NCBI RefSeq assembly: GCF_002355335.1
Contig: NZ_AP014946.1
Location: 3,239,501-3,303,500 of the forward strand
Reading direction: 5' to 3'
DNA from: Variibacter gotjawalensis
Lineage (GTDB): Bacteria; Pseudomonadota; Alphaproteobacteria; Rhizobiales; Xanthobacteraceae
Length of the DNA stretch: 64,000 nucleotides
Shown: positions 41,921-50,927 of the stretch, piece after piece
Layout: each line of letters starts with the position of its first letter
Position numbering within the stretch: position 1 is the first letter of the stretch
Made by a program: the position numbers and the translations under genes
The notes under the pieces: generated by a model
What the model saw: the letters and a program-made list of their open reading frames with translations, nothing else
The model's database searches: none
What the model was told of the DNA's origin: nothing

Positions 41921-44857
41921 ATGGGTTGCGTCATGCGCGTCGCCATTGCTGTCGTCGCGGCAGCAGTTTGCGTTCACGGTGCTCTCTGGGCGTTGAGCCG
42001 GGAGCAGACCACGGCTCCGAACGTCAACGGCCAGTTGGCGAGTGTTTCTTACAACTCAAATCACGGCCCGAAGCATCCGGATAAGGCACCCGTTCCGACG
42101 ACGGAGCAGATCCGCACCGATCTCAAAACGTTCGCGCCTTACACCAAGGCGATCCGTACGTATTCGTCGACGCGCGGCGGCGAAAAGGTCGCGCCGGTCG
42201 CAAACGAGTTTGGTCTGCGTGTCACGCAAGGCATCTGGCTTGACGACGATCCGCTCCGCAACGAGCGCGAAATCAAAGCCGCGCGCGGCCTCGTCCGTGC
42301 CAATCGCAATATCAACAGCCTCGTGGTCGGCAACGAGTCGGTCTACCGCGGCGAAACGATTTTCGTCGGCCTCAACGCCGCCGAGCGCGCGAAGCTCGGC
42401 CTCAAGCCCGTCGAACAACTCTCTGACGACGAGCGGGAAAAAGAGTCACTCATCCTGACGCCGGCGCAGAAGGACCTTCTGCTGACCGACGACGAGCGCG
42501 GCCGCATTGCCGGCGCCCAGGAGAAGGACAAAGCGGCGCAGAACGGCGTCACCCAATTCCTCAACGGCAAGGGCCCGGAAGAAATCCGTGTCCGCGAAGC
42601 CATCAACGTCGAACGCCTCATCCGGGTGATTCAACGTGTGAAGCGCGACCTGCAAATCCCTGTCACCACGGGTGAAATCTTCAGCGTCTGGAACGCCCAC
42701 CCGAACCTGGTGACCGCGGTCGACTATATCGCGACCCACATTCTGCCGTACTGGAACGGCGTCGAAGAGGCGAATGTCGTCTCCGCGACGATCGGCGAAT
42801 TCAACGGCCTGCGGAATCAATACCCGGGCAAGCGCGTGGTCATCGCCGAATTTGGCTGGCCGAGCGCCGGATACAACTTCAAGGACGCAACACCTGGCCG
42901 CCAGCAGCAGGCCGAGATCCTGCGCAGCTTCGTCGCCCGCGCCGAGCAGATGGGCATCGACTACAACATCGTCGAAGCCATCGATCAGCAGTGGAAGGTC
43001 ACGGAAGGTAGCGTCGGTCCGTACTGGGGCATGTTCGACGGCAACCTGAAGGCCAAGTTCGCCTGGAGCGGCCCGATCCTCGATCCGGAACACTGGCGTC
43101 TCGCCGGCATCGCCATCCTGGTTGGCGTACTGCTCTCGCTGCCGATCCTCGCGATGGCGAGCGTCACCGTTGGCCAAGCCGCCCTGCTCTCGCTTGCCGC
43201 CCACGCGGTCGGCGGCTGGGTCGCGACCGTCTTCGCCTACTGGAACGGCCACTACTTCGTGCCCGGCGCCGTCTTCGCGCTGGTCACCGGCATGATCCTG
43301 ATGATCCCGCTCGTCCTCATCGCGATGGCGCGCATCGAGGAAATCGCCGCAGTTGCCTTCGGCCGCAAGGGACGCCGCACGGTCGGCGGCCCGGCGCTCG
43401 CCAACGCGAACCCGAACTACACGCCGAAGGTGTCGATCCACATCCCGGCGTACCGCGAACAGCCCGAGATGCTGAAGCAGACGCTGGATTCGCTGGCCGC
43501 GATGACCTACCCGAATTGGGAAGCCGTGGTCATCATCAACAACACGCCGGACCCGGCTTTCGTGACGCCGATCGAAGAGCACTGCAAGCTGCTCGGCGAC
43601 CGCTTCAAGTTCATCAACGCCGAGAAGGTCGAGGGCTTCAAGGCCGGCGCCTTGCGCATCGCGCTCGCCGCAACCGCACCGGATGCCGAGATCATCGGCG
43701 TCATCGACGCCGACTATGCGGTCACGCCCGATTGGCTCACCGACCTCGCCCCGACCTTTGCCGACGCCCGCGTCGGCATCGTCCAGGCCCCGCAAGATCA
43801 CCGCGACGGCAATCGCTCGCTCATGCATCACGCGATGGGCGGCGAGTATTCGGGCTTCTTCGACATCGGCATGGTCGAGCGTAACGAAGTCAACGCGATC
43901 GTCATTCACGGCACCATGTGCTTGATCCGCCGCTCGGCGCTCGATGCCGCCGGCTCGTGGCCGGACGACACGATCTGCGAGGACACCGATCTCGGCCTCA
44001 CCATCCTCGAGCAAGGCTGGATCGCGCACTACACCAACAAGCGCTACGGCTACGGCTTGCTGCCCGACACGTTCGAGGCGTTCAAGAAGCAGCGTCACCG
44101 CTGGGCGTATGGCGGCCTTCACATCGTGCGCAAGCATTGGCGCCGGTTCCTGCCGGGCCGCAGCCAGCTGACGCGCGATCAGCGCCGCGAATACATCTTC
44201 GGCTGGATCAGCTGGATGGGTGCGGAAGCGCTCGGCGTACTCGTCGCGATCTTCAACCTCATCTGGGTGCCGATCGTTGCATTCGTCGGCATCGCAGTGC
44301 CCGACAAGGTGCTGACGCTGCCGATCGTTGCCGCCTTCACGGTCACGATGCTGCACTTCATTATGCTCTATCGCCTCCGCGTCGACATTCCGAAGCGCCA
44401 AGCCATCGCCTCGGCCTTCGCCGCGATGTCACTGCAGTTCACCGTTGCGAAGGCGATGTTCGACGGCATCGTGAAGGACGGCCTGCCCTTCAACGTCACC
44501 GCCAAGGGCGGCGCGAAGAAGAAGGCCGCGAAGTTCCAGGCCTTCTGGGAGTCCATCATCGGCGGCTTGTTGATCGCCGGCTCGATCACGCTGATCGTCA
44601 CGAACTATCAGCAGATCACCGAGATCTACATCTTCGCCTTCGTGCTCGTCGTGCAGAGCTTGCCGTTCCTCTCGGCAGTCGCGATGGCGCTGCTTGAGAA
44701 CTCGAAGTTCAACGAGTTCGCCTATTGGACGAACCTGCGCGCCCGCATGGCCGCACGCCTGGCGCCGATCTCGGCTCGCCTGCCGCGCCTCGGCAACCGC
44801 ACGCAGGTCCCCGCGCCCTTGCCGGTCAGTGCGAAGCAGCCCGAAACGGTTCAGTAA
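41921..44857 (+). CDS. ndvB: NdvB-like cyclic beta-(1,3)-glucan synthase (GH17 plus GT2)
   Basis: A 978-residue fusion. After an N-terminal membrane segment comes a GH17-like domain with VVGNESVYRGE (Glu near 138) and VIAEFGWPSAGYN (Glu near 310). Between them lies a charged insert, about residues 150-225, absent from the NdvC-like protein. Membrane helices follow near 390-470. A GT2 domain then has DxD in VIDADYAV near 594, the ED motif CEDTDLG and QRHRW near 725, and further helices follow. GT2 would polymerise beta-(1,3)-glucan from UDP-glucose and the GH17 part would transfer or cyclise. A strong terminator follows. The start could be the ATG at 41933. Confidence 0.9.
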   Translation: MGCVMRVAIAVVAAAVCVHGALWALSREQTTAPNVNGQLASVSYNSNHGPKHPDKAPVPTTEQIRTDLKTFAPYTKAIRTYSSTRGGEKVAPVANEFGLRVTQGIWLDDDPLRNEREIKAARGLVRANRNINSLVVGNESVYRGETIFVGLNAAERAKLGLKPVEQLSDDEREKESLILTPAQKDLLLTDDERGRIAGAQEKDKAAQNGVTQFLNGKGPEEIRVREAINVERLIRVIQRVKRDLQIPVTTGEIFSVWNAHPNLVTAVDYIATHILPYWNGVEEANVVSATIGEFNGLRNQYPGKRVVIAEFGWPSAGYNFKDATPGRQQQAEILRSFVARAEQMGIDYNIVEAIDQQWKVTEGSVGPYWGMFDGNLKAKFAWSGPILDPEHWRLAGIAILVGVLLSLPILAMASVTVGQAALLSLAAHAVGGWVATVFAYWNGHYFVPGAVFALVTGMILMIPLVLIAMARIEEIAAVAFGRKGRRTVGGPALANANPNYTPKVSIHIPAYREQPEMLKQTLDSLAAMTYPNWEAVVIINNTPDPAFVTPIEEHCKLLGDRFKFINAEKVEGFKAGALRIALAATAPDAEIIGVIDADYAVTPDWLTDLAPTFADARVGIVQAPQDHRDGNRSLMHHAMGGEYSGFFDIGMVERNEVNAIVIHGTMCLIRRSALDAAGSWPDDTICEDTDLGLTILEQGWIAHYTNKRYGYGLLPDTFEAFKKQRHRWAYGGLHIVRKHWRRFLPGRSQLTRDQRREYIFGWISWMGAEALGVLVAIFNLIWVPIVAFVGIAVPDKVLTLPIVAAFTVTMLHFIMLYRLRVDIPKRQAIASAFAAMSLQFTVAKAMFDGIVKDGLPFNVTAKGGAKKKAAKFQAFWESIIGGLLIAGSITLIVTNYQQITEIYIFAFVLVVQSLPFLSAVAMALLENSKFNEFAYWTNLRARMAARLAPISARLPRLGNRTQVPAPLPVSAKQPETVQ

Positions 44858-44875
44858 AGCGCGACGTCACCCCAA

Positions 44876-44907
44876 AAAAACGCCGCGCTCACAGCGCGGC
44901 GTTTTTG
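44876..44907. terminator. Terminator after ndvB
   Basis: CGCCGCGCT (44881-44889) and AGCGCGGCG (44893-44901) form a 9-bp stem with a three-base loop, flanked by seven A and five T, so it could work in both directions. Confidence 0.88.
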
Positions 44908-44926
44908 TTTGGAGATCCGATTTCTT

Positions 44927-45038
44927 CGTAGCCCGGATGAGCGATGCGGCGCGAAGCGCCAGAGCGATATCCGGGACAGAGCCAGCTGCAAATTCACCCC
45001 GGATATCGCGAACGCTTCGCGTCGCTCATCCGGGCTAC
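44927..45038. repeat. Long palindromic intergenic repeat, copy 2
   Basis: CGTAGCCCGGATGAGCGATG at 44927 is answered by CATCCGGGCTAC ending at 45038, with further inner complementarity (CGATATCCGGG with CCCGGATATCG, and GCGAAGCG with CGCTTCGC). It shares its termini with the repeat at 14131-14245. It lies between the ndvB terminator and the convergent amidohydrolase end. Confidence 0.85.
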
Positions 45039-45044
45039 TGCTCG

Positions 45045-46211
45045 TTACGCCGGCAACGCCTTCTCGACCAACCGCACCCAATACGACGAACCGAACGGGA
45101 TCGCCTGATCGTTGAAGTCGTAAGCCGGGTGATGCAGGCCGGCGCTGTCGCCGTTGCCGATGAAGATGTAGGCGCCCGGCCGCTCGTTGAGCATGAACGA
45201 GAAATCTTCCGCGCCCATCGTCGCATTCACGTTGTCGTTCACGTTGGCATCACCCGCGATGTCTTTCGCGACGCCCGCCGCGAAAGCCGCCCGCTCCGGA
45301 TTATTCACAGTCACGGGATAGTCGCGGCGATAGGTCAGCTTGGCGCTGCCGCCGTACATCTTCGCGGTATTTTCGACGATCAGCGTCAAACGATCTTCGA
45401 CGAGATCGCGGATCTCCGGCGACAGCGTGCGCGCCGTGCCGCGCAGCTGCGCCGTCTGCGGAATGATGTTGTCCGCCGTACCGGCATGGAACTGCGTGAT
45501 CGACACCACCGCCGAGCCAAGCGGGTCCGCGTTGCGCGAGACGATCGACTGGATCTGGTTGACGATCTGCGAACCGATCAGCAGCGCGTCGATGCCCTCG
45601 TGCGGTTTCGCCGCATGCGCGCCGCGTCCCTCGATATCGATGACGATGCGATCCGCAGCCGCCATCACGGGGCCCGGCTTGATCGCAAAACTGCCGACCG
45701 GAAAGCCCGGCCAGTTATGCATGCCGTAGACCTCCTGGATGCCGAAGCGCTCCATCAGGCCATCCTTCACCATCTCGCGCCCGCCGCCGCCGCCCTCTTC
45801 GGCCGGCTGGAAAATCACGATTGCGGTGCCGTCGAAGTTGCGCGTTTCGGCGAGATACTTCGCGGCGCCGAGGAGCATCGTTGTGTGCCCGTCGTGCCCG
45901 CACGCATGCATTTTTCCGTCGGTCTTCGACGCATACGGCAGCTTGGTGATTTCCTGCAGCGGCAGCGCGTCCATGTCGGCGCGCAGGCCGATCACCTTGT
46001 TCGAGGAGCCCTTGCGACCCTTGATGACGCCGACGACACCCGTGCGGCCGATACCACCGACGACCTCATCGCAGCCGAACGCCTTGAGCTGCTCGGTCAC
46101 CGCCGCCGACGTCCGGTGCGTGTCGAATAGGATTTCAGGATGTTGATGCAGGTCGCGCCGAAACGCGGTGAGTTCATCCTGGAAATCGGAAATACGATTG
46201 AGAATAGGCAT
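45045..46211 (-). CDS. M20-family amidohydrolase (hippurate/indole-acetyl-amino-acid hydrolase-like)
   Basis: A 388-residue metallo-hydrolase. It has the family order: RRDLHQHPE, GLRADMDALPL, MHACGHDGHTTML (metal Cys/His cluster), FQPAEEGGGGG (catalytic Glu and metal ligand), MHNWPGFPVGS and GAEDFSFML near the end. The dimerisation domain is inserted in the middle (RIVIDIEGRGAHAAKPHEG). It cleaves N-acyl amino acids in the cytoplasm; the exact substrate is open. It is divergent from the five-gene peptide importer, so acyl-peptides or amino-acid conjugates brought in by that system are a plausible but inferred source. Confidence 0.92.
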   Translation of the reverse strand: MPILNRISDFQDELTAFRRDLHQHPEILFDTHRTSAAVTEQLKAFGCDEVVGGIGRTGVVGVIKGRKGSSNKVIGLRADMDALPLQEITKLPYASKTDGKMHACGHDGHTTMLLGAAKYLAETRNFDGTAIVIFQPAEEGGGGGREMVKDGLMERFGIQEVYGMHNWPGFPVGSFAIKPGPVMAAADRIVIDIEGRGAHAAKPHEGIDALLIGSQIVNQIQSIVSRNADPLGSAVVSITQFHAGTADNIIPQTAQLRGTARTLSPEIRDLVEDRLTLIVENTAKMYGGSAKLTYRRDYPVTVNNPERAAFAAGVAKDIAGDANVNDNVNATMGAEDFSFMLNERPGAYIFIGNGDSAGLHHPAYDFNDQAIPFGSSYWVRLVEKALPA

Positions 46212-46419
46212 TTATCGCTCCAAACGTTGCGCCGCACAGCGGAACCATTTTCGTTACGTTAGCGACATGCATCCATGCAGTCCACGCCTCTAACTGCATG
46301 ACATATCAACGACGCTCGACTGGACCACCCGCATGACTTGTGACTAAGCTTGTCACAACCAGCCGCCTGAGGGGACCACCATTGTGGTTTGGCGGCACAT
46401 CAGAACTGGGAGACGTTCG

Positions 46420-48015
46420 ATGAAATTGCGACTCGCACTGTTCGCGATGGCGACCGCATTGCTGCCCGCACTGTCGCTCGCGACCGCGCCCGCAAATGCC
46501 GTGACCTTTCGCTACGCCTTCCAAGGCGACCTGAACTCGCTCGATCCCTACACCCTCAACGAAACTTTCGCGCTCGGCGCCATCGGCAACGTGATGGAAG
46601 GCCTGACCAAGCGCGACAAGGATCTCAAGATCATTCCGGGTCTCGCCGAAAGATGGGAAATCCTCGAACCGACCAAGTGGCGGTTCTATCTCCGCAAGAA
46701 CGTGAAGTTCCACGATGGATCGCCGTTCACGGCCGACGACGTCGTGTTCTCGGCGACCCGCGCCCGCGCCGACGGCTCGCAGGTGAAGACACGGCTTCCG
46801 GCCGACGCGAAGGTCGTCAAAGTCGACGATCACACGGTCGATTTCATCCTGGCCCAGCCGAACCCGATCCTGCACTATGAGTGGGACACTTGGTATATCT
46901 TCTCCAAGCCCTGGGCCGAGAAGGTCGGCGCGACGCAGCCGCAATCCGCAAGCTCCTCGTCGCTCAACGCATGGGCGTTGACGGCGAACGGCACCGGCCC
47001 CTTTAAACTTGAGAGCCATCAGCCGGGCGTCCGCACGGTCTACAAAACCAACACCGACTGGTGGGGCAAGAAAGAGCATAACCTCGACGAAGTGATCTTC
47101 ACCACTATCAAGTCCGACGCAACGCGCGTCGCTGCTCTCCTCTCCGGCGAGATTGACATGATGGAGCCGGTGCCGGTGCAGGACGTCGATCGCGTCAAGA
47201 GCAGCCCGAACACGACAGTCGCGACCGGCCCGGAGCTGCGCACGATCTTCCTCAACATGGACTCGTTCCGCGACGAACTCCTCTACTCGAACGTCAAGGG
47301 CAAGAACCCCTTCAAGGATGCGCGCGTTCGCAAGGCTTTCTATCAAGCCATCGATATCGAGGCGATCAAGTCCAAGGTGATGCGCGGCATGTCGACGCCG
47401 TCGGCGCTGTTGATCTCGCCGCTGCTCTTCTCGCGCTCCGGCGAGTTCAAGCGCCACCCCTACGACCCGAATGCCGCGAAGAAGCTGCTCACCGAAGCCG
47501 GCTATCCGAACGGTTTCGAACTGACGATGGATTGCCCGAACGATCGTTACGTCAATGACGAAGCGATCTGCCAGGCCGTCACCGTTATGCTTGCGCGCAT
47601 CGGCGTGAAGGCGACGCTCAACGCAATGCCGAAGGCGAAATTCTTCGAGAAGGCCGGCCCGACCGCGAAGTATGACTCCTCCTTCAACATGCTCGGTTGG
47701 ACGCCCGGCTCGTTCGACTCGTGGAACATTCTCGGCAATATCTCGGGCTGCCGCGATGCGAACGGCAAGCCGGCGCAGTTCAATTACGGCGGCTATTGCA
47801 ACAAGGAAGCCGATGCGCTTGCCGAGAAAATCCTCGTCGAAACCGACACGAAGAAACGCGACGAGATGATCTACCAAGCCTTCAAGATCGTCCACGAGGA
47901 AGCCGGCGTTCTGCCGCTGCATCAGCAGGCGCTGGCCTGGGGCGTGTCCAAGAAGGTCAACATCGCGCAGCGCCCGGACAACCAAATCCTCTTCTACTGG
48001 GTGAATAAGAACTGA
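46420..48015 (+). CDS. ABC dipeptide/oligopeptide-binding protein, family 5
   Basis: A 531-residue periplasmic binding protein with a Sec signal peptide (MKLRLALFAMATALLPALSLATAPANA). SBP_bac_5 landmarks are FAFQGDLNSLDPY-like start (FRYAFQGDLNSLDPYTLNE), NVKFHDGSPFTADDVVFSATRA and NGTGPFKLESHQPG. Cys residues near the C-terminal half (TMDCPNDRYVNDEAICQ, ISGCRD, YCNKEAD) may form disulfides. ATG 46420 has GGGAGA seven bases upstream. It is the first gene of a five-gene importer operon and sets substrate choice, probably peptides. Confidence 0.93.
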   Translation: MKLRLALFAMATALLPALSLATAPANAVTFRYAFQGDLNSLDPYTLNETFALGAIGNVMEGLTKRDKDLKIIPGLAERWEILEPTKWRFYLRKNVKFHDGSPFTADDVVFSATRARADGSQVKTRLPADAKVVKVDDHTVDFILAQPNPILHYEWDTWYIFSKPWAEKVGATQPQSASSSSLNAWALTANGTGPFKLESHQPGVRTVYKTNTDWWGKKEHNLDEVIFTTIKSDATRVAALLSGEIDMMEPVPVQDVDRVKSSPNTTVATGPELRTIFLNMDSFRDELLYSNVKGKNPFKDARVRKAFYQAIDIEAIKSKVMRGMSTPSALLISPLLFSRSGEFKRHPYDPNAAKKLLTEAGYPNGFELTMDCPNDRYVNDEAICQAVTVMLARIGVKATLNAMPKAKFFEKAGPTAKYDSSFNMLGWTPGSFDSWNILGNISGCRDANGKPAQFNYGGYCNKEADALAEKILVETDTKKRDEMIYQAFKIVHEEAGVLPLHQQALAWGVSKKVNIAQRPDNQILFYWVNKN

Positions 48016-48034
48016 CCGGAAAGGCACAGCGCAA

Positions 48035-49012
48035 ATGCTGGCCTTCGTCATACGGCGCATCGTTGAGGCGGTCTTCGTCCTCCTCACGGTGGCGGCGCTG
48101 GCCTTCGTCTTGTTCCGCTTCGTCGGCGATCCGGTCAACCAGATCGCCGGCCAGGACACGAGCCTCGAAGATCGCATGAAGCTGCGCACGCAGCTCGGCC
48201 TCGACGATCCGATCTACGTCCAGTTCGCACGCTTCATCTGGAATGCGCTGCACTTCGATTTCGGCAGCTCCTACCAGTTCAAACAGCCGGTCCTCTCGCT
48301 GCTCGCCGAGCGCTTTCCCGCGACGATGGAGCTCGCCATTGTCGCCGCGCTCTTCGCCGTGATCGTCGGCATTCCGATGGGCGTCTTCACCGGCATCCGC
48401 CGCAACTCGCCGCTCTCCAGCCTCTTCCTCACGATCTCGCTGATCGGCATTTCGCTGCCGACATTCCTCATCGGCATTCTGCTGATTTACATCTTCTCGG
48501 TCTGGCTCGGCTGGCTGCCGTCCTTCGGTCGGGGCGATCTCGTCAAGATCGGCTTCTGGTCGACCGGCTTCCTCACCTTGAGCGGTTGGCGCGCGCTGAT
48601 CCTTCCCTCGATCACGCTCGGTCTGTTCCAGATGACCCTGGTGACCCGCCTCGTCCGTTCCGAAATGCTGGAAGTCCTGCGCACCGACTACATCAAATTC
48701 GCACGCGCCCGCGGTCTCACCAGCCGCGCGATCAATTTTTCGCACGCGCTGCGTAATACGCTGGTGCCGGTCATCACCATCATCGGCCTGCAGCTCGGCG
48801 CACTGATCGCCTTCGCGATCATCACAGAGACGGTCTTTCAATGGCCCGGCATGGGCCTCCTCTTCATCGGTGCCGTGCAGAATGCCGATGTGCCGATCAT
48901 GGCGGCCTATCTGCTGCTCGTGTCGTTCCTCTTCGTGGTCATCAACCTCATCGTCGACATGCTCTACGTCGCGATCGATCCGCGCATCCGCATCACGGGG
49001 CGCGCTGCATGA
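48035..49012 (+). CDS. ABC peptide importer permease, DppB type
   Basis: A 325-residue inner-membrane permease. The DppB/OppB-type N-terminus (MLAFVIRRIVEAVFVLLTVAALAFVLFRFVGDP) is followed by about five more helices. The EAA loop that contacts the ATPases reads VRSEMLEVLRTDYIKFARARGLTSRAINFSHALRNTLVPVI in full agreement with the family. Its stop overlaps the next permease start as ATGA (49009-49012). It follows the binding-protein gene by 19 bases. Confidence 0.94.
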   Translation: MLAFVIRRIVEAVFVLLTVAALAFVLFRFVGDPVNQIAGQDTSLEDRMKLRTQLGLDDPIYVQFARFIWNALHFDFGSSYQFKQPVLSLLAERFPATMELAIVAALFAVIVGIPMGVFTGIRRNSPLSSLFLTISLIGISLPTFLIGILLIYIFSVWLGWLPSFGRGDLVKIGFWSTGFLTLSGWRALILPSITLGLFQMTLVTRLVRSEMLEVLRTDYIKFARARGLTSRAINFSHALRNTLVPVITIIGLQLGALIAFAIITETVFQWPGMGLLFIGAVQNADVPIMAAYLLLVSFLFVVINLIVDMLYVAIDPRIRITGRAA

Positions 49013-49950
49013 GTGATACGGCACAAAAAGAAAAACCACCCGGCTGGCTCGCCCGCGCGTGGGACAGCGATATCTTCTACAACTTCCGCCGCTCCAAGCT
49101 CGTGATGCTTGCCAGCCTCATCACGCTGATCCTCGTCGTTATCGCGATCTTCGCGCCGTGGGTCGCGCCGCATAACCCTTACGATCTCTCGCAGGTCAGC
49201 CTGCTCGATGCGCGCAACCCGCCCGCCTGGCTCGACGGCGGCGGAGCGAACAATCTGCTCGGCACCGACGACCAGGGCCGCGACCTCCTCTCCGCGATCA
49301 TCTACGGCATGCGCGCCTCGATCTTCATCGGCTGCGCCTCCGTCGCCTTCGCGATCACACTCGGCGTCACCCTCGGCCTGATGGCCGGGTATTTCGGCGG
49401 CAAGGTCGACAGCATCATCATGCGCATCGCCGACGTACAGCTCACCTTCCCGGCGATTCTCACCGCTCTCCTGGTCGACGGCATCGCTCGCGCGCTGGTC
49501 GGCACCCACAAGAGTGGCGGTGGTGAGACGACGATCCTCATCTTCGCGATCGGACTGTCCTACTGGGTGCAATACGCTCGCACGGTGCGCTCCTCGACGC
49601 TCGTCGAGCGCAACAAGGAATACGTCCAGGCCGCGCGCATCATCGGCCTCTCGCCGCGCGCGATCATGTTCCGCCACGTCCTGCCGAATGTCGGTGGCCC
49701 CGTGCTGGTGCTCGCCACGATCAATCTCGCGCTCGCCATCATCACGGAGGCGACGCTGTCGTTCCTCGGTGTCGGCCTGCCACCGAACGAACCGTCGCTC
49801 GGCACACTCATCAGCATCGGCAACAAATATCTCTTCGCCGGCGAATGGTGGATCGTCACCTTCCCGGCGATCACTCTGGCCGCCCTCGTGCTCGCCGTGA
49901 ATCTGCTCGGCGACTGGCTGCGCGACGCGCTCAACCCGAGGCTCCGATGA
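49009..49950 (+). CDS. ABC peptide importer permease, DppC type
   Basis: A 313-residue permease with an N-terminal OppC-like segment (LARAWDSDIFYNFRRSKLVMLASLITLILVVIAIFAPWVAPH) and the EAA motif in ERNKEYVQAARIIGLSPRAIMFRHVLPN. About six helices. The partner of the DppB-type permease; together they form the channel. The ATG lies within the previous stop, and its own stop overlaps the next gene as ATGA. The region ISIGNKYLFAGEWWIVTFP is typical of the C-terminal part. Confidence 0.94.
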   Translation: MSDTAQKEKPPGWLARAWDSDIFYNFRRSKLVMLASLITLILVVIAIFAPWVAPHNPYDLSQVSLLDARNPPAWLDGGGANNLLGTDDQGRDLLSAIIYGMRASIFIGCASVAFAITLGVTLGLMAGYFGGKVDSIIMRIADVQLTFPAILTALLVDGIARALVGTHKSGGGETTILIFAIGLSYWVQYARTVRSSTLVERNKEYVQAARIIGLSPRAIMFRHVLPNVGGPVLVLATINLALAIITEATLSFLGVGLPPNEPSLGTLISIGNKYLFAGEWWIVTFPAITLAALVLAVNLLGDWLRDALNPRLR

Positions 49951-50927
49951 GCGAGCCGGTCCTCTCCGTCCGCAATCTCCGCGTTGAATTCCCGACGCGA
50001 CGCGGCCCCCTGCGCGCGATCGACGACGCGTCCTTCGATATCGGTCCCGGCGAAATTCTCGGCGTCGTCGGTGAATCCGGCGCCGGCAAATCGGTGACCG
50101 GCTCGGCGATCATCGGCCTCCTCGACCCGCCGGGACGCATCGCGGGCGGCGAGGTCCGCCTCAAGGGCGAGCGTATCGACAACCTTCCGCTCGGCCGCAT
50201 GCGCCGCATCCGCGGCCGCCGCATCGGCATGGTGTTTCAAGATCCGCTCACCAGCCTCGATCCGCTCTATCGCGTCGGCGATCAGCTGATCGAGACGATC
50301 CAGACGCATCTCTCCCTCAGCCATTCGAAAGCCCGCGCCCGCGCCATCGAACTCCTCACCGAAGTCGGCATCCCGGCGCCGGAAACGCGCATCGACGCTT
50401 ACCCGCATCAATTCTCCGGCGGCATGCGCCAGCGCGTGGTGCTCGCCCTCGCGCTCTGCAGCAATCCGGAACTCGTCATCGCGGACGAGCCGACCACAGC
50501 GCTCGACGTTTCGGTGCAGGCGCAGATCATCACGCTGCTCAAGAAGCTCTGCAAACAGCACGGCGCCGCCGTCATGCTCATCACGCACGACATGGGCGTC
50601 ATCGCCGAGACGGCCGACCGCGTCGCCGTGATGTATGCGGGCCGTATCGCCGAGATCGGCCCGGTGCGCGAAGTCGTCCGCTCACCCGCGCATCCCTACA
50701 CGCAGGGCCTGATGGGCTCGATCCCGCGCCTCGACGCCGACGTGGAGCGCCTCACGCAAATCCCCGGCGCGATGCCGCGCCTCAATGCGATCCCGACCGG
50801 CTGCGCCTATCGCACGCGCTGCCCGCACGCCTTCGCGCGCTGCGTGACCGAACGTCCGCCGCTAATGCCGGCCGGCGCAACGCAAGCCGCCTGCTGGCTG
50901 CACGACAAATCCGAGGCCGCCGCATGA
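49947..50927 (+). CDS. ABC peptide importer ATPase, DppD type
   Basis: A 326-residue ATPase with Walker A GESGAGKS, Q-loop FQDPLTSLDP, signature FSGGMRQR, Walker B VIADEPTTALD and switch His in LITHDMG. The C-terminal oligopeptide domain contains the Cys-rich motif CAYRTRCPHAFARC, typical of DppD/OppD proteins that can hold an iron-sulfur cluster. Coupled by ATGA on both sides. It powers uptake with the DppF-type partner. Confidence 0.95.
   Translation: MSEPVLSVRNLRVEFPTRRGPLRAIDDASFDIGPGEILGVVGESGAGKSVTGSAIIGLLDPPGRIAGGEVRLKGERIDNLPLGRMRRIRGRRIGMVFQDPLTSLDPLYRVGDQLIETIQTHLSLSHSKARARAIELLTEVGIPAPETRIDAYPHQFSGGMRQRVVLALALCSNPELVIADEPTTALDVSVQAQIITLLKKLCKQHGAAVMLITHDMGVIAETADRVAVMYAGRIAEIGPVREVVRSPAHPYTQGLMGSIPRLDADVERLTQIPGAMPRLNAIPTGCAYRTRCPHAFARCVTERPPLMPAGATQAACWLHDKSEAAA

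Noticed and set aside
42446-44401. A 651-codon open frame on the minus strand opposite ndvB
   Set aside because: Same antisense effect; the plus-strand GT2 gene is unmistakable.
46306-48189. A 627-codon minus-strand frame across the peptide-binding protein gene
   Set aside because: Arg/Val-rich shadow of a clear SBP_bac_5 gene.
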